Positions 54,506 through 64,000 of a stretch of DNA of 64,000 bases are shown in pieces; positions within the stretch are counted from its first letter, which is position 1; every line of letters starts with the position of its first letter. The position numbers were made by a program, and so were the translations under genes. Below the pieces are notes generated by a model that made no database searches, was not told where the DNA came from, and saw only the letters and a program-made list of their open reading frames with translations. The stretch lies in assembly GCA_947646735.1 (NCBI GenBank), contig CANTFK010000286.1, positions 1 to 64,000 of the forward strand, read 5' to 3'. The stretch is from Peronospora farinosa (Eukaryota; Oomycota; Peronosporomycetes; Peronosporales; Peronosporaceae).

Positions 54506-55795
54506 ATGCTGAATCTATCACGTGCCATGAGCATGCAAATAGCGTGTCCATCTAGCTTCATAGCGCGTACAATGAGCGTATCCAAGCTCAGTCTTGAGAA
54601 TTTGGCGCAGCGTCAGAGCCTCAAAGGGGCACGCGTACTAGTGCGTGCTGATCTGAACGTGCCGCTTAAGAAGAATGTAACGCCCGCTATTATCACGGAC
54701 GATACGCGTATCCGTGCCGTCTTACCGACACTCAAACTGCTTCAAAATGCGGGTGCTCGCACGGTGTTGTGCTCGCATCTGGGCCGTCCTGACGGTGAGA
54801 CAAAGAATGAGCTCCGTCTTACGCCCGTAGCCACACGTCTTGGTGAGCTACTTGGTAGCCCCATTATAAACCTAGACGACTGCGTCGGTCCACAGGTGGA
54901 CGTAGACATTGAAGCGCTTAAGGACGGCGAGATCGTGCTGCTCGAGAATGTTCGTTTTTACAAACAAGAGACAAAGAATGATCCCGAGTTTGCCAAGCAG
55001 CTCGCTCACGGTGCTGATATCTACGTCAATGACGCGTTCGGTACGGCTCATCGTGCTCACGCTTCTACGGAAGGTGTGACCAATTACATCAAAACCAACG
55101 TGGCAGGGTTTCTGATTGAGAAGGAGCTCAAGTACTTGTCCGGTGCAGTGGACACCCCCGTACGTCCATTGGGTGCTATCATTGGCGGTGCCAAGGTGTC
55201 TACCAAGATTCCCGTGCTCAAGTCTTTGCTGCAAAAGTGTGACAAGATTATGATTGGTGGTGGCATGATTTTCACGTTCTACAAAGCCCAAGGTCTAGAC
55301 GTAGGCAAATCTATCATTGGGGAAGACAAGGTCGAGCTCGCTAAGGAGATTCTAGACGAGGCCAAGAAACGCGGGGTGCATATTGTGCTCCCCACTGACG
55401 TCGTGATTGCTGACAAGTTTGATGCAGATGCTCAGTGGAGGGTTGTACCCGCTAACGCTATCCCCGACGACTGGTTGGGTCTGGACATTGGCCCGGACTC
55501 ACAGACCTTGTTTGCAAAGGAGCTGAAGGAGTGCAAGACTGTTGTGTGGAATGGCCCCATGGGTGTCTTTGAATTTCCCAACTTTGCTAAAGGTACGATC
55601 AGTGTGGCTGAGGCTCTTGCGGCGAGTACGGATAACGGCGTCACCACCATCGTCGGAGGCGGTGACTCTGTGGCCGCTGTCGAGCAAGCCGGTCTTGGTT
55701 CTAGGATGAGCCATATCTCCACGGGTGGCGGCGCTAGCCTGGAGTTGCTCGAGGGCAAGGTGCTTCCGGGTGTAGCTGCTCTGAACAACGTGTAA
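54506..55795 (+). CDS. PGK: phosphoglycerate kinase with probable mitochondrial presequence
   Basis: 429 aa from the ATG at 54506. It interconverts 1,3-bisphosphoglycerate + ADP and 3-phosphoglycerate + ATP. Residues 1-23 ([20 protein letters not shown]) are Arg/Ser-rich without acidic residues, like a mitochondrial targeting peptide. A second ATG at 54572 ([11 protein letters not shown]) would give a cytosolic form. Family signatures: [87 protein letters not shown] and [13 protein letters not shown]. All catalytic residues visible in these blocks are present. Stramenopiles are known to have mitochondrial lower-glycolysis enzymes. Upstream in-frame codons from 54350 are probably 5' UTR. Confidence 0.97.
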   Translation: MLNLSRAMSMQIACPSSFIARTMSVSKLSLENLAQRQSLKGARVLVRADLNVPLKKNVTPAIITDDTRIRAVLPTLKLLQNAGARTVLCSHLGRPDGETKNELRLTPVATRLGELLGSPIINLDDCVGPQVDVDIEALKDGEIVLLENVRFYKQETKNDPEFAKQLAHGADIYVNDAFGTAHRAHASTEGVTNYIKTNVAGFLIEKELKYLSGAVDTPVRPLGAIIGGAKVSTKIPVLKSLLQKCDKIMIGGGMIFTFYKAQGLDVGKSIIGEDKVELAKEILDEAKKRGVHIVLPTDVVIADKFDADAQWRVVPANAIPDDWLGLDIGPDSQTLFAKELKECKTVVWNGPMGVFEFPNFAKGTISVAEALAASTDNGVTTIVGGGDSVAAVEQAGLGSRMSHISTGGGASLELLEGKVLPGVAALNNV

Positions 55796-55998
55796 ACTAT
55801 CCAAGCTTGTTAGAATGCTGCATACAGCTTGTTGAGAGGTATCAATTGGTTAAAGCAAGAATAGATGAAAGCAATTAGCAAAGGGGTATCCATCACGTTG
55901 TACAAAACAATGATAGTACTATGCAGGCATTTTTTATGAATCTCCCTTTCCAGCACCAATCACTTTGGAAAGTCTCATTTGTCTCCACAAGCAGCTCC

Positions 55999-58944
55999 AT
56001 GTTGCGTCGTATTCTCTGGACGCGCGGGTCTCGCTTGCTCACGCACCAGCCGCCAATCACGCGCAGTTTCCACCAATCTTCATCTGCCATGATGGCGCGT
56101 ATCCTCTGCAGTGATCCCATTGATCCCATATGCCCGGAACTGTTACGTGCTGCCGGTCACGACGTTACATGCGACTCGACGGGTCTCTCCCACACTGAAT
56201 TGATTACGCAGGTGCCTGATTACGACGTGCTCATCGTTCGCTCCGGCTCTAAAGTGGATCGACAAGTACTGGATGCTGGACAAAAGTTGCAGCTCATTGG
56301 TCGCGCTGGCACAGGCGTGGATAACATTGACATGGTAAACGCTACGAAACAGGGCGTGCTGGTCATGAATACGCCCTTTGGCAACACCATTTCGGCCGCT
56401 GAGCTCACATTGGGGCTCATTACTGCCGTCTCTCGACTTGACAAGGCCACTGACATGGAGGAGTTAGTCGTCCGTCACTCGGAAATCCACGGTAAAACGC
56501 TCGGTATCGTCGGTCTTGGCCGCATTGGTCGAGAAGTGGCTGCACGATGCAATGCTTTTGGTTTGAACATTATTGGCTACGATCCTATTCTGTCCAATGC
56601 TAGTGCCAAGATGCACGGCATTGAGCCTGTTTCGTTGGATGAACTCTTCTCCCGCAGTGACTACATCACTCTCCATGTCCCACTTAATGCCAATACCAAG
56701 CACTTAGTGAATGCGCAACGTCTCGCGCTCTGCAAAGACGGTGTCAAGCTAGTGAATGGAGCTCGGGCGGGTCTGATCGACCACCCAGCGCTGCTGGAAG
56801 CTATTGAGAGTGGCAAAGTTGCGGGTATGGCCTTTGATATCAACACGCCGTCGCCTCCGTCCGAGACTTGGAAGAAACTCGTGAATCACGAGAATGTGAT
56901 TGTTACGCCGCACATTGGTGCGTTGACTACTGACGCACAGGAAAAGGTGGCACGTGACTTGGCTTACAAGGTGAATGACGCTCTCGCAGGCAAGTCTTAC
57001 AAGGGCGTGGTCAACGCGCCAAACATTGATTTCGACAGGCGCGAGGAGCTCATGCCTTTGCTGTCACTTGCGGAAAAGCTTGGTAGTATGCAGGCGCAGT
57101 TGCTAGACGACAGTCGTCTTAAGCGCGTACTTGTCATCGCGGAGGGGCCTAAGGTTACGTCGTCGGAACTGTCGGGGCAGCTAGTAAAAGGCGTGATGAA
57201 GGGATTGCTATCGCACATGCTGGAGGAGGAGGTGACGTTTACGAACGCAAAACAGCTTGCTGACGTCATGGGCATTCAGACTGTGGAGCACAAGCACGAT
57301 GAAGCCTCTGGCAGCAGCTTCTCGGACCAGCTTACTGTCATTTTTGAGAAAGAGAACGGCACATCGAAGAAGATCACGGGTACGGTATTCGGCAAGAACC
57401 AGCTGCGCTTTGTGTCTTTTGACGATCTGCCTATGGATGCGATTCCGAGTGGATCAATGCTGTTGTTCAACAACACTGACCAGCCTGGTGTGCTGCACAA
57501 GGTGACGTCGGTGCTAGCGAAACACAAGATTAATATCGGTTGTTTCGGTCTGGCGCGTGAAGAACATGGCACCGCTGCTGTCGGCGTGCTCAATGTGGAC
57601 GAGGCTATTCCAGATGCCGTTATGGAGGAGCTCGAAGCACTGGGCATGCTCACTAATCTTCGCCGCGTGAACCTGCTCGAGCTGGACACGGCTGTCTCGG
57701 GTGGTATATGGGAGAAGTTCCTTAAGCCGAGTGCGAGCTCTGCTGAGGAAGAAACCAACGCGGTTGACGCTGGAGTAGAGATCGTGCGTCACCCGAAGCC
57801 ACGCGTAAAGCCGGCATCACCGAATTTTGGCTCAGGACCTTGCAAGAAGCGGCCGGGATATTCGCTGGCTTCCATACCTGACATTGTTCTAGGCCGTAGT
57901 CACCGTTCCAAGCTGGGCAAGGGCTTGCTTGAGGAAGCCATTGTGCGTTCGAAGAAGATTCTGAAGCTCCCGGAGGACTACCTTCTTGGCATCGTGCCAG
58001 CTTCAGACACAGGCGCATTCGAGATGGCAATGTGGTCCATGTTGGGCGAGCGTCCCGTGGATGTGTGCTACTGGGAGTCATTTGGCAAGCAGTGGTTTAA
58101 GGATGTTACGACTGAGCTAAAGCTTGACAACGTGAGAGAGTTTGGTGCGCCGTTTGGCCAGATCCCAGACTTCTCTCAAGTGAGCTGTGACCACGACGTA
58201 TTGTTCACGTGGAATGGCACGACTAGTGGCGTCCGTGTTCCCAACGCCGACTGGATCCCAGACGACCGCAAGGGTCTGATCTTTAACGATGCTACGTCAG
58301 CTGCGTTTGCCATGGACATTCCGTGGAACAAAATCGATGTGTGCACGTTTAGCTGGCAAAAGGTTCTTGGTGGCGAAGGCGGCCACGGTGTCGTAATATT
58401 GAGTCCACGCGCTGTGGAGCGTTTGGAGTCGTTCGTGCCGGAGAACCGCCCACTTCCTAAGATCTTCCGCATGACCAACGCCAGTACAGGCAAGCTCCTA
58501 AAAGGGATTTTTGAGGGTAGCACCATCAACACGCCGTCGATGTTGTGTGTAGAGGACTATCTTGATGCTCTGCGTTGGGCAGAGAGCGTGGGTGGTCAAG
58601 ACGGACTGATTGCAATCTCGCAGCGTAATTTAAAGGTGCTTGAAGTGTTTGCAGCCGATAACTCGAGATGGTTCAAGTTCCTCGCAGCCAAGAAAGAGAT
58701 TCGCTCCAGTACGTCCGTATGCCTGCTAATTGACGGTCTATCAAAGGACGAAGTGAAGCAAATGCAAGTATTGCTCGAGCGTGAACAAGTTGCGTATGAC
58801 GTGGGTTCGTATCGAGATGCACCACCTGGACTGCGTATCTGGTGTGGTGCTACGGTAGAGACCAAAGACTTGGAAGCTTTGTTACCGTGGATCAAATGGG
58901 CGTATCTCGAAGTAAAAAGTGCCCGAGATGCCAAGACCAAGTAG
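55999..58944 (+). CDS. fused D-3-phosphoglycerate dehydrogenase and phosphoserine aminotransferase
   Basis: 981 aa in one exon; an in-frame ATG at 55921 would add 26. Residues 1-31 ([20 protein letters not shown]...SFHQSS) look like a mitochondrial presequence. PGDH occupies about 32-560: [13 protein letters not shown] motif [40 protein letters not shown] with the catalytic His, then an intervening domain and an ACT domain ([20 protein letters not shown]). The usual acidic residue in the D-V-F-x-x-E-P block appears replaced ([10 protein letters not shown]). PSAT follows from about 590: [50 protein letters not shown], and [13 protein letters not shown] whose Lys (about 788) binds PLP. This is the Methanosarcina/alphaproteobacterial PSAT type. 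The fusion would catalyse two consecutive steps of phosphoserine synthesis. Confidence 0.95.
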   Translation: MLRRILWTRGSRLLTHQPPITRSFHQSSSAMMARILCSDPIDPICPELLRAAGHDVTCDSTGLSHTELITQVPDYDVLIVRSGSKVDRQVLDAGQKLQLIGRAGTGVDNIDMVNATKQGVLVMNTPFGNTISAAELTLGLITAVSRLDKATDMEELVVRHSEIHGKTLGIVGLGRIGREVAARCNAFGLNIIGYDPILSNASAKMHGIEPVSLDELFSRSDYITLHVPLNANTKHLVNAQRLALCKDGVKLVNGARAGLIDHPALLEAIESGKVAGMAFDINTPSPPSETWKKLVNHENVIVTPHIGALTTDAQEKVARDLAYKVNDALAGKSYKGVVNAPNIDFDRREELMPLLSLAEKLGSMQAQLLDDSRLKRVLVIAEGPKVTSSELSGQLVKGVMKGLLSHMLEEEVTFTNAKQLADVMGIQTVEHKHDEASGSSFSDQLTVIFEKENGTSKKITGTVFGKNQLRFVSFDDLPMDAIPSGSMLLFNNTDQPGVLHKVTSVLAKHKINIGCFGLAREEHGTAAVGVLNVDEAIPDAVMEELEALGMLTNLRRVNLLELDTAVSGGIWEKFLKPSASSAEEETNAVDAGVEIVRHPKPRVKPASPNFGSGPCKKRPGYSLASIPDIVLGRSHRSKLGKGLLEEAIVRSKKILKLPEDYLLGIVPASDTGAFEMAMWSMLGERPVDVCYWESFGKQWFKDVTTELKLDNVREFGAPFGQIPDFSQVSCDHDVLFTWNGTTSGVRVPNADWIPDDRKGLIFNDATSAAFAMDIPWNKIDVCTFSWQKVLGGEGGHGVVILSPRAVERLESFVPENRPLPKIFRMTNASTGKLLKGIFEGSTINTPSMLCVEDYLDALRWAESVGGQDGLIAISQRNLKVLEVFAADNSRWFKFLAAKKEIRSSTSVCLLIDGLSKDEVKQMQVLLEREQVAYDVGSYRDAPPGLRIWCGATVETKDLEALLPWIKWAYLEVKSARDAKTK

Positions 58945-59274
58945 ATAAAGGTGCTGTGAATTGGCATTCTACATGCTGAGAAGGGTAGGTAGTACGTTTG
59001 TCCATCGTCCTTTTGGTAGGATCAATACTACATGGACTATACTTGGTCATAGATAGTAGAGTTTCAAAAATGTACGACAATTGTCAGTGAGTACATATTT
59101 TGTGTCTGTTCGGACAATATATTCAAATGATACATATTGACATAACCTCTTTGTTTTAATATGTCCGACCACTGGACACGATTTCAAGTCACACGTAGTT
59201 TCATAACCACCCAATTCAACCGTAACCACCCAATATTCAACCGTAACATCTGACCATTCTCTCTTCCTCTATCC
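58945..59274. other. short intergenic region
   Basis: 330 bases; 3' UTR of the fusion gene and promoter of the next gene. Contains a direct repeat ACCACCCAATTCAACCGTAA / ACCACCCAATATTCAACCGTAA at about 59208-59247. Confidence 0.5.
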
Positions 59275-62200
59275 ATGCATCAATCCTCTGGCGGTCGTGG
59301 CAATAATAATCATAATAATAATTGGCAGCGTTTCCAACAGCAACAACATCAATATTATCATCATAACTCGACGCTCGAGTCTCACCCCAATGAATCCCAA
59401 AGTTTCTATCCACGTTCTCAGTCAAAAGTCTATCAACAATTGAGAGCTACTGTTAATGCACCACCTCGACAAAAAGAGGTTGTAGCTTTTATTGAAAAGT
59501 TACGAGCAAATCAGTCGAGTCTTGCAGCACCACCGAATGCACTGACAATAAACGTCGTGGTCCAAGCTATTTGCAATCATTTCCGTACGTTGAATATACA
59601 AATATATGTTACGGTACATTTTAGATTGTATGCTAATGATTGCTCCATGTATAATACTCTAGATGTCAATACATTTGAAGACTTGATGGGCATCAGTCCA
59701 TTACAATTACCCATACTAAAACAGTTACATACTGTAAATCAACGGGTGTGGACATTTGTTACTTGTTTCATCCAAAGTCGTCGGATTCATACGCTCTTGG
59801 AATGTCAAGAATTTTTTTACAACAAGAAGGACTTCAATCGTTTCACGAACTGAAGCTTGGAAATTCTTTTTTACATACTGAAGCAGTCCAACATTTTTAT
59901 CATTCACCTGTTGCTGTAATGAACATTACAACCAAAGACGTATTGAATTGTTTACGTCAATTTGAAGACATGGTGGTTCATGATGCATTTCGAGCGTCTT
60001 CACATATTGATTTGCATGAGTTTGCTCACTTTTTAGCTCAACAGTATAGACAACCAAGTTTACAAACAATGGGTGTCATCATTGATCCATCTGGATTTGG
60101 AGTTTATGTCGGTATGCTGCGTCGCATTGGGAATCATGAAATGAAAGAGATCAAGACATTGGAGAAACAATTTCAATCTGAAGTGGCTGAAAAAATGTTT
60201 CGACTCACCAAGGAGAAATTCAGTGATGATAATCGAAAACAAGCATTGGACGACCTGCTGCAGCAAACCAATGTACGCTTATGTCAACAGGAGAATGATG
60301 AAGAGTCGCATAAAAGACGTAGAGGCAAGAAAAGCAGCATGCAATCACTCTCGTTAGACATGCTCAAGCGTGTCACTGATGTTGACGTGTATCTAGACAA
60401 TATGTTGCGTCGTAAAGCTGCTGCGGATGCAACTAGCCAACAGAAGTTTGTCAAACCCATTTCATCGCAGGAGATTGCAGAGACCGATTCGAAACTTCGC
60501 AATCAGTTGACACGATTTCTAGTGTCATCACAAAAAAGCAGGCATCACTCGAGGCTCAAGGTGATAACTTGGGTCATCTGTAGTATCATGGCGAAGACGT
60601 ATGCCTTGCTACTAAGCGATGACAAACTCCCTGATGACGACGGCATAGAAGAGGACAAGCCGAAGGCTGCCAATAAACTAGCTGAAAGTGACAAGGAAGA
60701 GTGTGATTGTTGCTGTGTGGGTAAGGACTCTTGCACCTGTCCTTGTACTTGCAAATGCCATGTGGAGTCGAGTGATGAAGAAGACGAGAATAGCGATTGT
60801 CAAGACAAGGCAGCAAAGGTAGATGTGGAACCGGAAACCTCTGGCAACGTTGGCAGTTTTCCTGTTATGCCGACAGACTCGTTTGCCAGCAGGCTAGGAA
60901 AAATCATCCCAGAAGTGACTGTGACGCTTGAAGAAGTGACAACCGAGGTGGAGAGATTTTTGAGCTCTCAACAATCACGTGACAATCAGCCGCATACAGC
61001 GAAAGACGTGCTTTTGGTGTTGTCGTCCCTCGAAAACCACTTGATTAGCAAGTTCTCGGTCACGTGCAGCAGTGTTTCTTGGGCGGGACGACGATCCGTA
61101 CTAGAACTATTGTCTCATATCCTAAGCGACACGGAGGACGCACATAGCAAAGACGAAACCAGTGCAAGCACGTGGCTGCGTAGCCTTATGCGTTCTTCAG
61201 AAAGGAGTGATAACGACGCGATCTCACTGAAAGTTATCAGCGAAAAGCGCCTACTAGAAGAAGTGATGCCATTTGTTCGAGAATGCCGCGCTGTCATCTC
61301 TTCATCTTCTTCGTTGTCTTCACTTTCCAGTGAAAAGCAACACCAATGGATAACACACCGAGTTTCCGTGCAGCTTGGATGCAGTCGCACGGAAGAGCGT
61401 GAACTTCCGAGTGCTGAAGAACTGGTTCGACTCGTGGATCAGCAACCTCACGAAGAAGCGACTTCGATAATCAAGTACATCGGCAGTTTGGACCTTAACC
61501 ATGGCAGCGGCAGCTTTGACGTCGCAGTCACGCGGGAAGGTGCAACAGGTGAGTCCATGCAGTTCTTGACGGAGCAAGCTCTTGAAAAATTGTGCAAATG
61601 TCCGTACTTGATTGATGTATCGCTTTATATGGATTGGCACGAGCGGTATGCTCCTATGTGTGGGTCATTGCTCTCGTTTATTCGTGTGCATGAAATGATT
61701 TTACTTGATCATGCACCGTCAAACAACTGTATGTTTGTGTGCTGTTTAGACGGAACGATTTTGCGTGTTAATGAGAAATCGACACCGTCTGATCTCGAAT
61801 TGTTGCTTGCACGAGCTCAACAAGAGCAAACCCTTGTTGCCGCCAGCCAAGTGGCAGTTCACTTAGTGTCGATGATGGTGACGTGCAAGAGTCAAGCAAA
61901 TTTCCCGAAGCAACTTGTTCAAGCTCATCTACGTGCTCACTTGTTGAGCTTCGCCAAGGACTGGATGGCTGACAGCTGGCGACCTCGCTTTGTTTTGGAG
62001 GTGCTTATGGAAACGCCGGTCGAGTTTGCAGAATGCATCATGTCGTTACTATTAGGTATAGTCGGACAGGATGGGCCGGGGTTCTCGAACGATTGGGGCA
62101 CTGCAGATAAGATCTGGAAGGCTTGCCACAGCGATGCTGAAAGAAAAGCCCTTGTGTTCATATCTAACCGAAGCTCGTCGCCGCTGTGGGCGAACCAAAC

Positions 62201-64000
62201 GGAGCAGTGGCGCACTATGCGTGAGAACCTGACGGTTGCGGTCGTGGAGGATGATGCTGGTGGTTCTACTGGTACCGGTAGAGATGTGACTGAGACCAAG
62301 TCTGCATCTCCGACTGATGCAAGCAATAGCAATGACAAAGATGACAGCATGACATCTAACTTCCTGGACACTTCTGATTCTGAAGTGGCGTTGGCCAGCT
62401 TCTCAAACGAGCTACTTGACCAAGATATTGAAGATGGGCCCTCTACTGAGAGCTTGACTAGCGCTAATTCGCGTCATTTGTTTATTGAAGACTTGCGTAA
62501 GAAGCAGTTTGGCGTTGGACTTCAAATTCATGACGAGGCAACGACATCAGTGCTGCTAATTCAGCAGCAACGGCTGGAGCGTGCACTCAAGCGGCTTAGC
62601 GATGAGCTCTACAGCGAGAGCACACACTTCGTTCTCGAGCTGTTGCAGAACGCAGATGATAACGCTTATGACGATGCTGTGATTCCACTTGGTGATTTTT
62701 CGTTGACAGCCGACAAGGAAATTGTCTTTTACAACAATGAACGGGGATTCTCACCAGAAAATATTCAAGCGATATGTGATGTGGGTGCATCTACGAAGGC
62801 GGCAATAAGCTCGGAGGCAAGTATAGGCAAAAAAGGTATTGGCTTTAAGAGCGTATTCAAGGTATCCGACAACCCGCAGGTACATTCGAACGGTTTTCAC
62901 ATTTGTTTTCACGCGAAGACTTCGCAGCACGGCAATGGTATGGGGTATATCTTGCCGTACTGGCTAAACGACACCACTCAGTGGAAACAGCGTCGTGGTA
63001 CGACATTTGTGTTACCGTTGAACGAAACATCAATGCATAGGGTGGATGAAATTTCGCAGTCACTCCTGGCATTCGAGCCGTCTGTATTGCTCTTTCTTCG
63101 ACGTATTCGCGAGCTTCGCCTTCGCGATTTGGCTCGGCAGCACACGCTTCACTTTCTTAAGAGAGAGAAGAAGTTGCAACCAAACACGCTTATTGTTCAG
63201 CTGCTTTCACGAGTAAAGAAAAGCGAGAATAGCGTGGATGTGGTGAAGCAAAACTGGCTGGTTGTGAAGGCGAAACTGGAATCGCCGCCGTTATTCACTC
63301 ATGGCCGTCCGACCGAGATAGCGCTTGCGCTTCCTGTTGCAGGGCATCAAAAGGATTCCAGCGAGCGAAGCGACCGACCACCACTTCAACAAGTTTTTGC
63401 GTACTTGCCACTGCGGTCTTATGGGTTCCGATTTATTCTACAGGGAGACTTTGAAATTCCGAGCTCAAGAGAAGCTATTACAAACGGAAGTGAGTGGAAT
63501 GAGTGGCTTGTATCCAAATTCCCACCGCTTGTACGCGCAGCCGTGAGCAACTACATCTTCACGGTTGAAAAAGACGAAACGAGCGACGGTCAAATGAGCG
63601 GCGAAAACGTAATTGCTGCAATCTCACACTTAATTTCGCTACTGCCTCTCGAAAACGAGGTGCAAGCTCCTTTCCGGAGCATAATTCCGGAGATTATGCG
63701 TGAGCTACGCCAAGTAAAGTGGCTAGCCGGTGCTTTCTTTACGCCATCTTCATCCGTGGAAAAACTGCTTATGCCATCAGACTTGATTGATTGTGTGGAG
63801 TTGACGGGGAACGAAGTCAGTGGAAACATGACAGCATTGTTGGGAGCTCTCAGCGAAGACGTCATAACGTCGACGTTTAACAAGCGCTTCCTACATCCTG
63901 CCCTTTCTCGAGACATGCCGATATCGATGAAAAAGCAGCTACGGATTGAGCAGCTTCATTCATCTCATTTGATGCGGGTTTTATCGCTATCGGCGAAAAT
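59275..64000 (+). CDS. NO VEIN/sacsin-like large protein with HSP90-type ATPase domain, partial at 3' end
   Basis: Exons 59275-59584, 59663-59733 and 59778 to beyond 64000. The second intron is only 44 nt and inferred from the frame change. About 1,534 residues are visible with no stop before the window ends. The N-terminus is Gln/Asn/His-rich. A Cys-rich cluster (CDCCCVGKDSCTCPCTCKC) with acidic flanks sits near residues 435-455. From about 1,030 it matches NO VEIN proteins: RRLEALKRL-type helix, LYSESTHFVLELLQNADDN (about 1,070-1,089), NNERGFSPENIQAICDVGAS, IGKKGIGFKSVFKVSD (about 1,145), VHSNGFHICF and FEIPSSREAI. The N-box and glycine boxes suggest ATP binding as in HSP90/sacsin GHKL folds. 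NO VEIN affects vascular patterning in plants; the oomycete role is unknown. Confidence 0.88.

Overview
The window looks like nuclear DNA of an oomycete, most likely a Peronosporales plant pathogen (Phytophthora or downy-mildew type). The evidence is a Crinkler (CRN) effector amino terminus with an LFLAK-type motif, very short GT-AG introns (mostly 44-103 nt) in compact genes, stramenopile-style mitochondrial targeting of glycolytic and serine enzymes, and degenerate Ty1/copia and Ty3/gypsy elements. Species cannot be fixed from the sequence alone. All calls come from reading translations and splice signals by eye; no database search was run.

Layout. 1-4.0 kb: 3' part of a frameshifted copia element with its right LTR. 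4.1-33.1 kb: a gene-rich block. It holds a multi-pass membrane protein, a DDX49/Dbp8-like helicase, cytochrome c heme lyase, an unknown coiled-coil protein (minus), a DUF1772-like membrane protein (minus), a ten-exon Aurora kinase, a SAP-PHD-PINIT-SP-RING SUMO ligase, SF3A3, a DJ-1 protein fused to an ALIX/Bro1 V-domain fragment, a MAPKK-like kinase, a VPS9 Rab5-GEF (minus), a very-long-chain 3-ketoacyl-CoA reductase (minus), a four-pass membrane protein, a damaged RING gene and a seven-finger WRKY19-like zinc-finger protein (minus). 33.1-37.5 kb: gene-poor decayed DNA with two foldback hairpins and a copia RT fossil. 37.5-47.25 kb: a decayed gypsy element flanked by an 8-bp direct repeat. It carries a minisatellite and an antisense gene between pol and the 3' LTR. 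47.9-53.6 kb: a CRN effector pseudogene interrupted by a second copia element. 54.5-64 kb: phosphoglycerate kinase, a fused phosphoglycerate dehydrogenase-phosphoserine aminotransferase, and a very large NO VEIN/sacsin-like ATPase gene running off the window.

How genes work together. PGK and the PGDH-PSAT fusion are adjacent, share orientation and both have predicted mitochondrial presequences. PGK interconverts 1,3-bisphosphoglycerate and 3-phosphoglycerate, and the fusion turns 3-phosphoglycerate into phosphoserine, so the pair could act as a mitochondrial branch to serine. Heme lyase is also mitochondrial. Aurora kinase, the SUMO ligase and SF3A3 are closely spaced nuclear housekeeping genes. 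The most unusual items are the DJ-1/ALIX chimera, the PGDH-PSAT fusion, the antisense gene plus minisatellite inside the gypsy element, and the transposon-split CRN gene.
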